From Paenibacillus sp. JNUCC-31 (GTDB taxonomy: Bacteria > Bacillota > Bacilli > Paenibacillales > Paenibacillaceae): a stretch of 64,000 nt of DNA. The DNA is taken from positions 4,154,001 to 4,218,000 of the forward strand of contig NZ_CP062165.1 of the NCBI RefSeq assembly GCF_014844075.1, written 5' to 3'. Shown piece by piece: positions 26,015-33,266 of this stretch; the stretch's first letter is position 1; each line of letters starts with the position of its first letter. Made by a program: the position numbers and the translations under genes. The notes beneath the pieces are model-generated. The model saw only the letters and a list, made by a program, of their open reading frames with translations, did not search any database and was not told the DNA's origin.

Positions 26015-26034
26015 AAAAAGGGGAGCCCCTTTTT
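26015..26034. promoter_or_regulatory. Perfect AAAAAGGGG/CCCCTTTTT palindrome before the GNAT gene
   Basis: A 20-base palindrome with a two-base centre (AG) lies 41 bases upstream of the start codon. As RNA it would form a GC-plus-AU hairpin ending in Us, like an intrinsic terminator or attenuator in the leader; as DNA it could be an operator. Confidence 0.5.
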
Positions 26035-26075
26035 GTAAAACCTCATCTAAGCTAACGAAAAGGGAGATTTAAGAC

Positions 26076-26501
26076 ATGCACGTTCGTTCCTTTCAGTTGA
26101 GTGATGCAAGCCAGATGACGGAGCTTCTCCAGGTTGCACTATCGGAAGAGTGTTATGAGAACACGATGGGCCCGTTTGCCCGTCAATTGTCATGGGATTC
26201 TGACCTGATCATGGTTGCAGAAGAAGAGGGAGACCTCGTCGGCGCTTTGATCGGTACGATTGATCACAACCAGGGATGCATCTACCGTATTGCGGTCCAT
26301 CCAGACTATCGTCGCCGCGGAGTCGGCAAAAAACTTGTCGAGACCATGGAACAACGGTTCCAGCAGCGTAAAGTCAGTCAAATATGGGTGGCAGGTGATG
26401 AGCACAACAAAGTAGCCATGCCTCTGTATGAAGCAATGGGTTATGGTGCCAATCAGATTATGAGTGCTTTCCAGAAACTTAGTATCTTGTCCAAAGCTTA
26501 G
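26076..26501 (+). CDS. GNAT family N-acetyltransferase
   Basis: This 141-residue single-domain acetyltransferase shows motif A: CIYRIAVHPDYRRRGVGKKLVETME, with the acetyl-CoA pyrophosphate loop RRRGVGK, followed by the C-terminal LYEAMGY motif B. The closest described members act on protein N-termini or small amines; the substrate is unknown. The SD AAGGGAG is good. The upstream region is unusually loaded, with tandem cre sites and a terminator-like palindrome. Confidence 0.87.
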   Translation: MHVRSFQLSDASQMTELLQVALSEECYENTMGPFARQLSWDSDLIMVAEEEGDLVGALIGTIDHNQGCIYRIAVHPDYRRRGVGKKLVETMEQRFQQRKVSQIWVAGDEHNKVAMPLYEAMGYGANQIMSAFQKLSILSKA

Positions 26502-26545
26502 TTTGTATGGTTAAAAAGAAAAAAAACAGATTTTGATTTCATATT

Positions 26546-26587
26546 AGGCGTATCTCTTCAGCGTGTAACAACGTGAGGGATACGCCT
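26546..26587 (+). terminator. Terminator-like hairpin after the GNAT gene
   Basis: AGGCGTATC pairs with GATACGCCT across a 24-base loop that holds a further short CGTG/CACG-type pairing, followed by TTCTATTT. Confidence 0.75.
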
Positions 26588-26857
26588 TTCTATTTATATG
26601 TGCGCTATTCACCGATTATTCCTGTTTTCGCATCGCATCTTCTGCCGGATATTGGTGCTCATAACCAATTGTTTCACACTTCCAAATGAAGTAGACTTAA
26701 AGAGAGTATGATGCATCGAATTAGACGATAACTGAACGTATATACCTATAGAGCACCGAATTATTGTTATTGGATGAGCAACGTCTTTATGTGTGGACAA
26801 CGTGCTGAGAGTCCGGAAATAGACGTTTTTAACAAAATTGATAAACGAGGTGTCCCT
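26588..26857. other. Intergenic region before signal peptidase
   Basis: No gene could be supported here. An in-frame ATG at 26774 could lengthen the signal peptidase but lacks an SD. No consensus promoter stands out; TTGTTT near 26669 with TAGACT about 17 bases later is the best weak candidate. Confidence 0.3.
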
Positions 26858-27463
26858 GTGAATTCCAACAACTTTTCTACGGAGCATATGGCTCCAGAGG
26901 AACGAAACGGGTCGGCAATGCCTGATCAGCCGGAAAAATCCTGGGCTGCAGAGCTGTGGGATTGGGTGAAAACGATTGTGATTGCTTTTGTAATCATGAT
27001 GCTTCTCAATCTGTTTGTATTCAATCTCTCGATGGTCAAAGGGCAATCGATGCAGCCAACGCTGGTCGAGCGGGACCGTTTATTTGTGAATAAAATTGTA
27101 TATGATTTTGGGACACCATCCCGTTCGGATGTCATCGTACTTCGTGATCCAAGCGAAGGCGTCGAGAAGAAGGATTTTCTGGTCAAACGGGTTGTCGGAC
27201 TTCCCGGAGATACGATTGAAGTACGGGATCATCATTTGTACGTGAATGGCGAGCAGCAAGCGGAAACGTATACGGATACGGAGGTTCAGGACCCTGATTT
27301 TGGACCGGTTACGCTGGAAGCAGACCATTACTTCGTGATGGGGGATAACCGTCATGAAGGCAAGAGCAAGGATAGCCGTGTGTTTGGAAGTATTACATCC
27401 AGTGAAATTGTAGGCCGGGCAGAGTTTATCTTTTGGCCGTTCTCGGAGATCAGAAAACTGTAA
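26858..27463 (+). CDS. sipS: Type I signal peptidase
   Basis: This 201-residue membrane serine protease cleaves signal peptides from exported proteins. A charged N-terminus is followed by one membrane anchor (about 37-58), the nucleophile Ser64 in GQSMQPTL, the general base Lys110 in LVKRVVGLPGD, then YFVMGDNR and SKDSRVFG. One anchor and about 200 residues fit Bacillus Sip proteins. The GTG start at 26858 sits behind GAGGTG; the ATG at 26774 has no SD. The next gene begins 173 bases downstream. Confidence 0.93.
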   Translation: MNSNNFSTEHMAPEERNGSAMPDQPEKSWAAELWDWVKTIVIAFVIMMLLNLFVFNLSMVKGQSMQPTLVERDRLFVNKIVYDFGTPSRSDVIVLRDPSEGVEKKDFLVKRVVGLPGDTIEVRDHHLYVNGEQQAETYTDTEVQDPDFGPVTLEADHYFVMGDNRHEGKSKDSRVFGSITSSEIVGRAEFIFWPFSEIRKL

Positions 27464-27636
27464 AATGTTAGCAGGACAACAACTTCACAACGCATTTTGC
27501 GTAAATTATATAGACTCGGTTTCATATTCAAATACGTTATGCAAGATTTGCATATCGAAATCAGCGCCTGTCCTCCCCCGTGAGGCGGGCGTTCCCTGTT
27601 TACGGAATACGAGCTGGAAGAAGCGAGGGAAGAGAC

Positions 27637-29535
27637 ATGACAAGCGTACAGACCGGGGCAGCACAGGCAGCCGCTGTATGGGAGAAGTTAAAACAGGAGA
27701 TTAAGGCTGCTGCCCCAGGACTGGGCATTGATGATATTGGATTTGCTTCGGCAGAACCGTTTGTGACATTGAAATCCATACTGGAACAGCATCGGGCTAA
27801 AGGCTATGAGTCCGGATTTGAGGAGCCTGATATTGAGAAAAGGGTACGTCCTGAACTGAAAGATGGCGAGCCCGCTTCGCTCATTGCCATTGCCGTGGCT
27901 TATCCGTCGAAGATGGTCAATCCGCCGAAGTCGGAGCCAGGCGCATATCGCGGTATTCTGGCCCGTTCCGCCTGGGGGCAGGATTATCATCAGGTCCTGC
28001 GGGCAGCAATGGACAAGCTGGTTCATTTTATACGTGAGCGCGTACCTGAAGCCATGATCGAAAGTATGGTAGACACCGGGGCGTTGGTAGATCGTGCAGT
28101 CTCTCAGCGTGCAGGGATTGGTTTCAGCGCCAAGAACTGTGCCATTATATCGCCCAAATTCGGTTCATGGATCTTTCTCGGTGAACTGGTCACGAATATT
28201 CCGTTTCAGCCGGATACACCGGTGACGGAGGATTGTGGTGAATGTACGAAGTGTATTGATGCCTGTCCAACAGGAGCATTGGTGGGACCTGGACAGCTGA
28301 ATGCACAGCGCTGTATTTCATTTGTGACCCAGACGAAAGGGTTCGTGGATGAAGAGTTTATGCTGAAAATTGGTAACCGTCTGTACGGTTGCGATACTTG
28401 TCAGATCGTCTGTCCGAAGAATCGTGGCAAGAACTGGGATCATCATCCCGAGTTTCATCCCGATCCGGAGATTGTGAAGCCTTTGCTGTTACCGCTGCTG
28501 GACATTGGCAACCGTGAATTCAAAGAGCGTTTCGGCCAAAGCTCCGCCGCCTGGCGGGGCAAGAAGCCGATTCAGCGCAACGCCGTGATTGCCCTGGGCA
28601 ATTTCAAAGACAAAACCGCTGTACCGAAACTAACCGAGGTACTGAAGCGAGATCCGCGTCCTGAGCTGCGGGGAACCGCAGCCTGGGCGCTGAGCAGAAT
28701 TGGAGGAGAAGACGCAATGAGAGCGATTGGGGAAGCTGCCGCTAACGAACAAGATGGGAACGTGCTAAGCATGCTGCAGAAGGCCAAGGAACGACTGAGT
28801 GCGTCCATGACCTTACCCGATAAGACGAAGGCAAAGCAAGTAAGCCATGTTAAGCTTGAGGAACAGAAGGAGCAGAAGGAACAAAACAAGCAGAACAACC
28901 CGTTGGACATGCAACTGTCGATTCAGAAAACGGAAGATGCACCCGAACAGGAAAGCGGGCAAACTACAAAGTCAGCCAAACCGGAAGCGGCAGCATGGAA
29001 ACCTTCGGCCGTAACGGGCCTGCATGGTACGCCGGTCTATTACGATGAGGTGCTGACACCAATTGGTACGCTTACGCTCTGTGCTACGGATAAAGGCCTG
29101 TGTCACATCGATTTTGGGGCTTTCCACGTGCGTGAAGCGCATCTGCAACAATGGGCCCGTACCTGGATTGGCGAGTATCGATATGAGAGAAATGAAGAGA
29201 AGCTTAGTGAAGCTGCAAAGCAGGTACAAGCGTATTTTGCTGGAGAACGAAAAGGGTTTGATCTGAAGCTCGATTTGTTTGGAACACCGTTTCAGCTACA
29301 GGTATGGCAAGTCCTGTCCGATATATCTTATGGAGAGGCCTCATCACACCAACAGGTTGCGGAAGTCATCGGGAGACCCAAAGCGGTTCGTGCCGTTCTG
29401 GATGCGATTAGCAAAAATCCGATTCCGATCATTATTCCCTGTCACCGCATCAGCGGCAAGGACGGAACCCTGGTGGGTTATGTAGGCGGTCTGCAAACCA
29501 AAGAGCAATTGCTCACATTGGAGCAGCAATCGTAA
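27637..29535 (+). CDS. QueG-Ogt fusion: epoxyqueuosine reductase plus DNA alkyltransferase
   Basis: This 632-residue polypeptide joins two enzymes in one frame. Residues 1-390 are QueG: catalytic Asp146 in MVDTGALVDR, two [4Fe-4S] clusters (Cys200, 203, 206, 210 and Cys226, 252, 255, 259) and a HEAT-like repeat (RNAVIALGNFKDKTAVPKL). QueG reduces epoxyqueuosine at tRNA position 34. After a Gln/Lys/Glu-rich linker (about 395-455) comes a complete O6-methylguanine-DNA methyltransferase, with RPKAVRAVLDA, the acceptor Cys602 in IPCHRISG and GYVGGLQTKEQLL. No stop or frameshift lies in the linker, so the fusion is genuine at sequence level. The SD GAGGGAAGA places the start at 27637. Confidence 0.9.
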   Translation: MTSVQTGAAQAAAVWEKLKQEIKAAAPGLGIDDIGFASAEPFVTLKSILEQHRAKGYESGFEEPDIEKRVRPELKDGEPASLIAIAVAYPSKMVNPPKSEPGAYRGILARSAWGQDYHQVLRAAMDKLVHFIRERVPEAMIESMVDTGALVDRAVSQRAGIGFSAKNCAIISPKFGSWIFLGELVTNIPFQPDTPVTEDCGECTKCIDACPTGALVGPGQLNAQRCISFVTQTKGFVDEEFMLKIGNRLYGCDTCQIVCPKNRGKNWDHHPEFHPDPEIVKPLLLPLLDIGNREFKERFGQSSAAWRGKKPIQRNAVIALGNFKDKTAVPKLTEVLKRDPRPELRGTAAWALSRIGGEDAMRAIGEAAANEQDGNVLSMLQKAKERLSASMTLPDKTKAKQVSHVKLEEQKEQKEQNKQNNPLDMQLSIQKTEDAPEQESGQTTKSAKPEAAAWKPSAVTGLHGTPVYYDEVLTPIGTLTLCATDKGLCHIDFGAFHVREAHLQQWARTWIGEYRYERNEEKLSEAAKQVQAYFAGERKGFDLKLDLFGTPFQLQVWQVLSDISYGEASSHQQVAEVIGRPKAVRAVLDAISKNPIPIIIPCHRISGKDGTLVGYVGGLQTKEQLLTLEQQS

Positions 29536-29550
29536 GAGCGGGGGACGTTC

Positions 29551-30582
29551 ATGAAGTATGTTAACGTGGAGAGCGTGGAAGCGGGGGAGCTTCTGGGCAA
29601 AACAGTATATTCCGGTAACGGTACAGTATTGCTGTCTGCCGGAGTCCAACTCACCGTATTTATGGTTAATACGCTGAAGCGTATTGGCGTTACCATGCTG
29701 TACATCCAGGATGAAGCGTATAAAGATGTGGATACAGAAGACATTCTGGATGAAGCCACGAAAAAGGCAGTAATTAATGAAATGAGTGTCACGCTTGACT
29801 CTATCCGTTCCGGGAAGGATTGGAGCCCGAAAAAGGTTGCAATCAGCATAGACAAACTGCTGAACGATGTCCTGAATGGACGTGAACTGCTAGTTCAGCT
29901 CACCGATATTCGGACCAAGGATAACGCACAGTATGTTCATGCCATGAATGTATGCCTGCTGTCGTCTGTCATAGGCCTGAATCTGGGGCTGAATTATGTG
30001 CAGCTTAAGGATCTCGCTATTGGAGCCTTGCTGCATGATATCGGCAAAGTGGGCGAGTCATCCGGCAGCGGTTCGGCAGCAAATTCTTCCTTGCACCACA
30101 CGTGGAGGGGATTTGAGCTGATCAAATCCAAACGGGAGTTCAATCTGCTCGTGGCACATACGTCTCTGCAGCATCATGAGCATGTGGATGGCACAGGGCT
30201 GCCAAGAGGCATTAAGGGAAAAGACATTCATCTGTTTGCCAAAATCGTCAGTGCAGCTAACACGTATGATAATCTGATTAACGGTTTGTCGGGTCGCAGC
30301 ATGCTGCCACACGAAGCATGTGAAGAGATGATGGCCATGTCCGGCACGAGGCTGGACCGTGATATTCTGATTGAATTTAACCGAAGTGTGTCCGTTTATC
30401 CGAATGGAACAGCTGTTCGATTGTCTACCAAAGAGACTGGAGTTATTGTACGTCAGCATCGGGGGTTGCCCGGCAGGCCGGTCATTCGGGTTGCTCGTGG
30501 CAGTACACGTTATGATCTGGATGTGATAGAAGTGGATCTGGCTCAGCAAACAACCGTTTTCATAGAATCAGTGCTTGCGTAG
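29551..30582 (+). CDS. HD-GYP domain protein, probable c-di-GMP phosphodiesterase
   Basis: This 343-residue protein has an HD-GYP core at about 120-275: His130, His162-Asp163 in LLHDIGKVG, HHE at 208-210 and HVDGTGLPRG, in which the usual GYP is GLP. The N-terminal 110 residues resemble the DUF3391-like segment common before such domains; the last 60 residues form beta strands. HD-GYP enzymes hydrolyse cyclic di-GMP; the Tyr-to-Leu change may affect partner contacts more than catalysis. It starts 15 bases after the QueG-Ogt stop with AGAGCGGGGG upstream, so it is cotranscribed. Confidence 0.87.
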   Translation: MKYVNVESVEAGELLGKTVYSGNGTVLLSAGVQLTVFMVNTLKRIGVTMLYIQDEAYKDVDTEDILDEATKKAVINEMSVTLDSIRSGKDWSPKKVAISIDKLLNDVLNGRELLVQLTDIRTKDNAQYVHAMNVCLLSSVIGLNLGLNYVQLKDLAIGALLHDIGKVGESSGSGSAANSSLHHTWRGFELIKSKREFNLLVAHTSLQHHEHVDGTGLPRGIKGKDIHLFAKIVSAANTYDNLINGLSGRSMLPHEACEEMMAMSGTRLDRDILIEFNRSVSVYPNGTAVRLSTKETGVIVRQHRGLPGRPVIRVARGSTRYDLDVIEVDLAQQTTVFIESVLA

Positions 30583-30669
30583 CTGATTCGGATCTGCCTG
30601 AGTAGTTTTAGGCACCGTTTTCTGTTCGTTTGCTGGGTGACAAATTCAGAAACCAACTGGAAAATCCGT

Positions 30670-30698
30670 TTGCTCAAGGCGTGCGGAAATGCTATGAT
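30670..30698 (+). promoter_or_regulatory. Putative promoter of the yneF-like gene
   Basis: TTGCTC (30670-30675) and TATGAT (30693-30698) are 17 bases apart, about 108 bases before the start codon. Confidence 0.55.
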
Positions 30699-30806
30699 AG
30701 CTTTCAGGAAATCCGGTTCGTGACATGTTTATATCTTGAGTGTTTAACATCAAGTGCTGACACGGATCATCAGGCTTTTTAGATTGCATACAGAGGTGTC
30801 TAAGAG

Positions 30807-31070
30807 ATGGATATTGTAATACCGATTATTACATTGATCGTAGGTCTGGTCGGGGGATTTTTCATCGGGGTGTACTACTTGCGTAAACAACTCGAGAAAA
30901 TGCAAAGTGATCCCGACATGCTCCAGAAGATGGCGAAGCAAATGGGTTATAACCTGAACGGCAAGCAAATGCAGCGCGCCCAGCAGATGATGAAGAACCA
31001 GCAGCCTGGCGCGAAGATGCCTCAGCCTGGGCAACATCCTGCGCGTAAAAACTCGGGCCGCCGAAAATAA
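30807..31070 (+). CDS. YneF family (UPF0154) small membrane protein
   Basis: This 87-residue protein has one N-terminal membrane helix (about 3-25) with the glycine pattern LIVGLVGGFFIGVYYLRKQLEK, then DPDMLQKMAKQMGYNLNGKQMQRAQQMM, both typical of YneF. Its tail is Gln/Pro/Lys-rich and longer than in B. subtilis YneF (72 residues). The function is unknown. It is followed by folE after 83 bases, which include a short sequence like the end of a family A repeat (31083-31106). Confidence 0.87.
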   Translation: MDIVIPIITLIVGLVGGFFIGVYYLRKQLEKMQSDPDMLQKMAKQMGYNLNGKQMQRAQQMMKNQQPGAKMPQPGQHPARKNSGRRK

Positions 31071-31153
31071 AAGCTGTTTTTTGAATCGAATTATGCATAA
31101 TGCTGAAGTGAATGACTGCTTACAGCATGTGGTTCGAAAGGAGGCGTTCGGCA

Positions 31154-31747
31154 GTGGCTGGCGTTAAAGATTATTTGAATTCAAAAGTATCCGACAATCG
31201 GGAGAAGATCGAGTACCATGTGGAACAGATCCTCAAACTGATCGGAGAAGATAGTACACGGGAAGGGCTGCTTGAAACGCCTGCACGTGTGACCCGGATG
31301 TACGAAGAGATTTTTGGCGGATATGAAGTGGACCCGCGTGATGTACTGGGAGTTACTTTTGACGAGAATCATGAAGAACTGGTCATTGTGAAGGACATTG
31401 TCTATTACAGCCAATGTGAACACCATATGGCACCTTTCTTTGGCAAGGTGCACATTGGATATGTACCGAGTGGCAAGATTGTGGGATTGAGCAAAATGGC
31501 CCGTCTGGTTGAAGCGGTTACCCGCCGCCTGCAGGTTCAGGAGCGTATTACCTCACAGATTGCCGATATTCTGACTGAAGCGGTAGAGCCGAACGGTGTC
31601 ATGGTTGTTGTGGAAGGTGAGCACTTGTGCATGTGTTCCCGCGGCGTGAAGAAACCTGGCAGCAAGACGGTAACGTCGGCTGTACGTGGTTCTTTCCGTG
31701 ACAATCCGGCACAGCGTGCCGAGTTCCTGTCGCTCGTGAAAGATTAA
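31154..31747 (+). CDS. folE: GTP cyclohydrolase I
   Basis: This 197-residue enzyme makes dihydroneopterin triphosphate, the first step of folate synthesis. Its zinc ligands are visible in QCEHHMAPFFGKVHIGY and HLCMCSRGVKKPGS; the C-terminus FRDNPAQRAEFL is typical. A GTG start at 31154 follows AAAGGAGGCG; the upstream in-frame ATG at 31112 has no SD. It is a FolE1-type enzyme and therefore zinc dependent. Confidence 0.96.
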   Translation: MAGVKDYLNSKVSDNREKIEYHVEQILKLIGEDSTREGLLETPARVTRMYEEIFGGYEVDPRDVLGVTFDENHEELVIVKDIVYYSQCEHHMAPFFGKVHIGYVPSGKIVGLSKMARLVEAVTRRLQVQERITSQIADILTEAVEPNGVMVVVEGEHLCMCSRGVKKPGSKTVTSAVRGSFRDNPAQRAEFLSLVKD

Positions 31748-31837
31748 GATCGGGCTCAGTCCACTCGTTGGACAAGCCGAAGTATTGATCCGTTGGCAAT
31801 GGCAGAATAGATGCTAGTGCCCATGGAAGATTTCATA

Positions 31838-31872
31838 AAATAAGCCGTGTTCCCTGGGGAACCGGCTTATTT
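31838..31872 (+). terminator. Rho-independent terminator after folE
   Basis: AAATAAGCCG pairs with CGGCTTATTT around an inner GTTCCC/GGGAAC hairpin; followed by an AT-rich tract. Confidence 0.88.
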
Positions 31873-31965
31873 ATATATTACTTTTGCATGCACACCAGGT
31901 GCTACATAAGGATCACGCTATTACTTCAATTTATCCAGATTAGTTTAGTCGGAGGCTATCATTAT

Positions 31966-32820
31966 ATGAGTGTACCGTCCAATTCAGATCAACCCGGATC
32001 GCCGGGAGCAGAGCAACCAATGCCGCTTCACCCGTCCTTGCGTCTACAGATTTGGGAGACACCATTGCTGCGCCACGGAAGCAGCGTTCTTGAAGCATTT
32101 GCCTGGGAAGAAGTGATGTGCCGCCGAGTGGGGGAGGGGCAGTTACCTGTTGCTCATATTTGGCGGCATCCAGATGCCTTTGTAGCGGGGCTGCGGGATC
32201 GGAGGCTGCCACATGCCGTAGAAGCCATGGAACGCATTAGAGACATGGGAACGGCGGTCTGTGTTCGTCCATCCGGTGGTGCAGCAGTTCCGCTGAATCC
32301 AGGGGTGGTTAACGTGTCTTTAATTTTGCCCAATCCGGGCCGTGCGATCAATATTCATGATGATTTCCGGGAGATGGCTTCACTGATCGCCGAATCGCTA
32401 ACACCATGGTCGAGTCAGGCACAGACGGGTGAAATCCAAGGTGCTTTCTGTCCTGGTGATTATGATGTCAGTGTGGGAGGTCTGAAATTCTGTGGAATTG
32501 CCCAGCGCAGACAGGCCAAGGCTTATATTATTACTGCTTTTATCATCGTGGAAGGACAAGGAGACCAACTGGCAGCAGACGTTCGCAAGTTCTATCAGGA
32601 CGCAGCAGGCGATGCAAGCGAAGGGTATCCCGATGTCCGGCCTGGAACGATGGCGAGTCTGCAGGAACTGGCAGGTGTCCCTTCTGCTGCGGCGTATACC
32701 GCATCGCTGGTGCGCACACTGCGGCAGCGGTATCCCCTGGCAGAGACAAACCGAGTGTTGACCGTGGAGCAGGAAGCCGTAAGACTCACAGCCGAGCAGA
32801 TGAAGCTGCGCTACGATTAG
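31966..32820 (+). CDS. lipL: Octanoyl-[GcvH]:protein N-octanoyltransferase
   Basis: This 284-residue amidotransferase moves octanoyl from GcvH to the E2 subunits of lipoate-dependent enzymes. The biotin/lipoate ligase fold shows RPSGGAAVPLNPGVVNVSLI and the LipL signature FCPGDYDVSVGGLKFCGIAQRR, with nucleophile Cys162 and Lys174. B. subtilis LipL has the equivalent Cys150. The SD GGAGG places the start at 31966; a longer frame from 31888 overlaps the region just after the folE terminator and is rejected. Confidence 0.9.
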   Translation: MSVPSNSDQPGSPGAEQPMPLHPSLRLQIWETPLLRHGSSVLEAFAWEEVMCRRVGEGQLPVAHIWRHPDAFVAGLRDRRLPHAVEAMERIRDMGTAVCVRPSGGAAVPLNPGVVNVSLILPNPGRAINIHDDFREMASLIAESLTPWSSQAQTGEIQGAFCPGDYDVSVGGLKFCGIAQRRQAKAYIITAFIIVEGQGDQLAADVRKFYQDAAGDASEGYPDVRPGTMASLQELAGVPSAAAYTASLVRTLRQRYPLAETNRVLTVEQEAVRLTAEQMKLRYD

Positions 32821-32890
32821 GTTCACAAGCTTGGACTTGGAATTGGGTAATAGAGATGATATGATGTGATTTCGAAAGGAGAGTGTCTAC

Positions 32891-33115
32891 ATGGAAACAT
32901 TAAGATATACGTATTTATATGAGGTCATTTCCACAGGCGAAAAGTCTGAATTCAGCCAAATGGCAACAAGCAAGGAAGAAGCAGCTGCCCTGATCGTTGC
33001 CCGTATCGCGGATCTTGAATTTACAGGTGAAGAAGATATCAAGCTGGGCGATCTGATCGCGATTAGCAAACAGGTTGGCGACAACTATGTGGCCTGTGAG
33101 GGTTGCGCCTCTTAA
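32891..33115 (+). CDS. Small hypothetical protein with C-terminal CEGC
   Basis: This 74-residue protein follows lipL by 70 bases with a strong SD (AAAGGAGAG). It reads as a strand-helix protein (TYLYEVISTGEK, SKEEAAALIVARIADLEF, KLGDLIAISKQ) and ends NYVACEGCAS, with a Cys-x2-Cys pair that could bind metal or be redox active. I do not recognise a family. Confidence 0.7.
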   Translation: METLRYTYLYEVISTGEKSEFSQMATSKEEAAALIVARIADLEFTGEEDIKLGDLIAISKQVGDNYVACEGCAS

Positions 33116-33146
33116 TGGCGTGAAGTTCATAGAATTATCCTGATAC

Positions 33147-33184
33147 AAGCAAGTCTTCTTGGATCAAGAGGCTTGCTTTTTTTT
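33147..33184 (+). terminator. Rho-independent terminator
   Basis: AAGCAAG pairs with CTTGCTT, with an inner CTT/AAG pairing, and is followed by eight Ts. Confidence 0.88.
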
Positions 33185-33198
33185 GCGAGTTTCAATAT

Positions 33199-33246
33199 AA
33201 GAGATACCTTTCAGTCATCCGGCTGAAAGATATCTCTTTTTTGGCA
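33199..33246. terminator. Second terminator, convergent position
   Basis: AAGAGATA-CTTTCAG pairs with CTGAAAG-TATCTCTT and is followed by six Ts on the plus strand. It lies 21 bases after the end of the composite dismutase gene and could act on both strands. Confidence 0.88.
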
Positions 33247-33266
33247 TATTTCCGAATGTTTAATTC

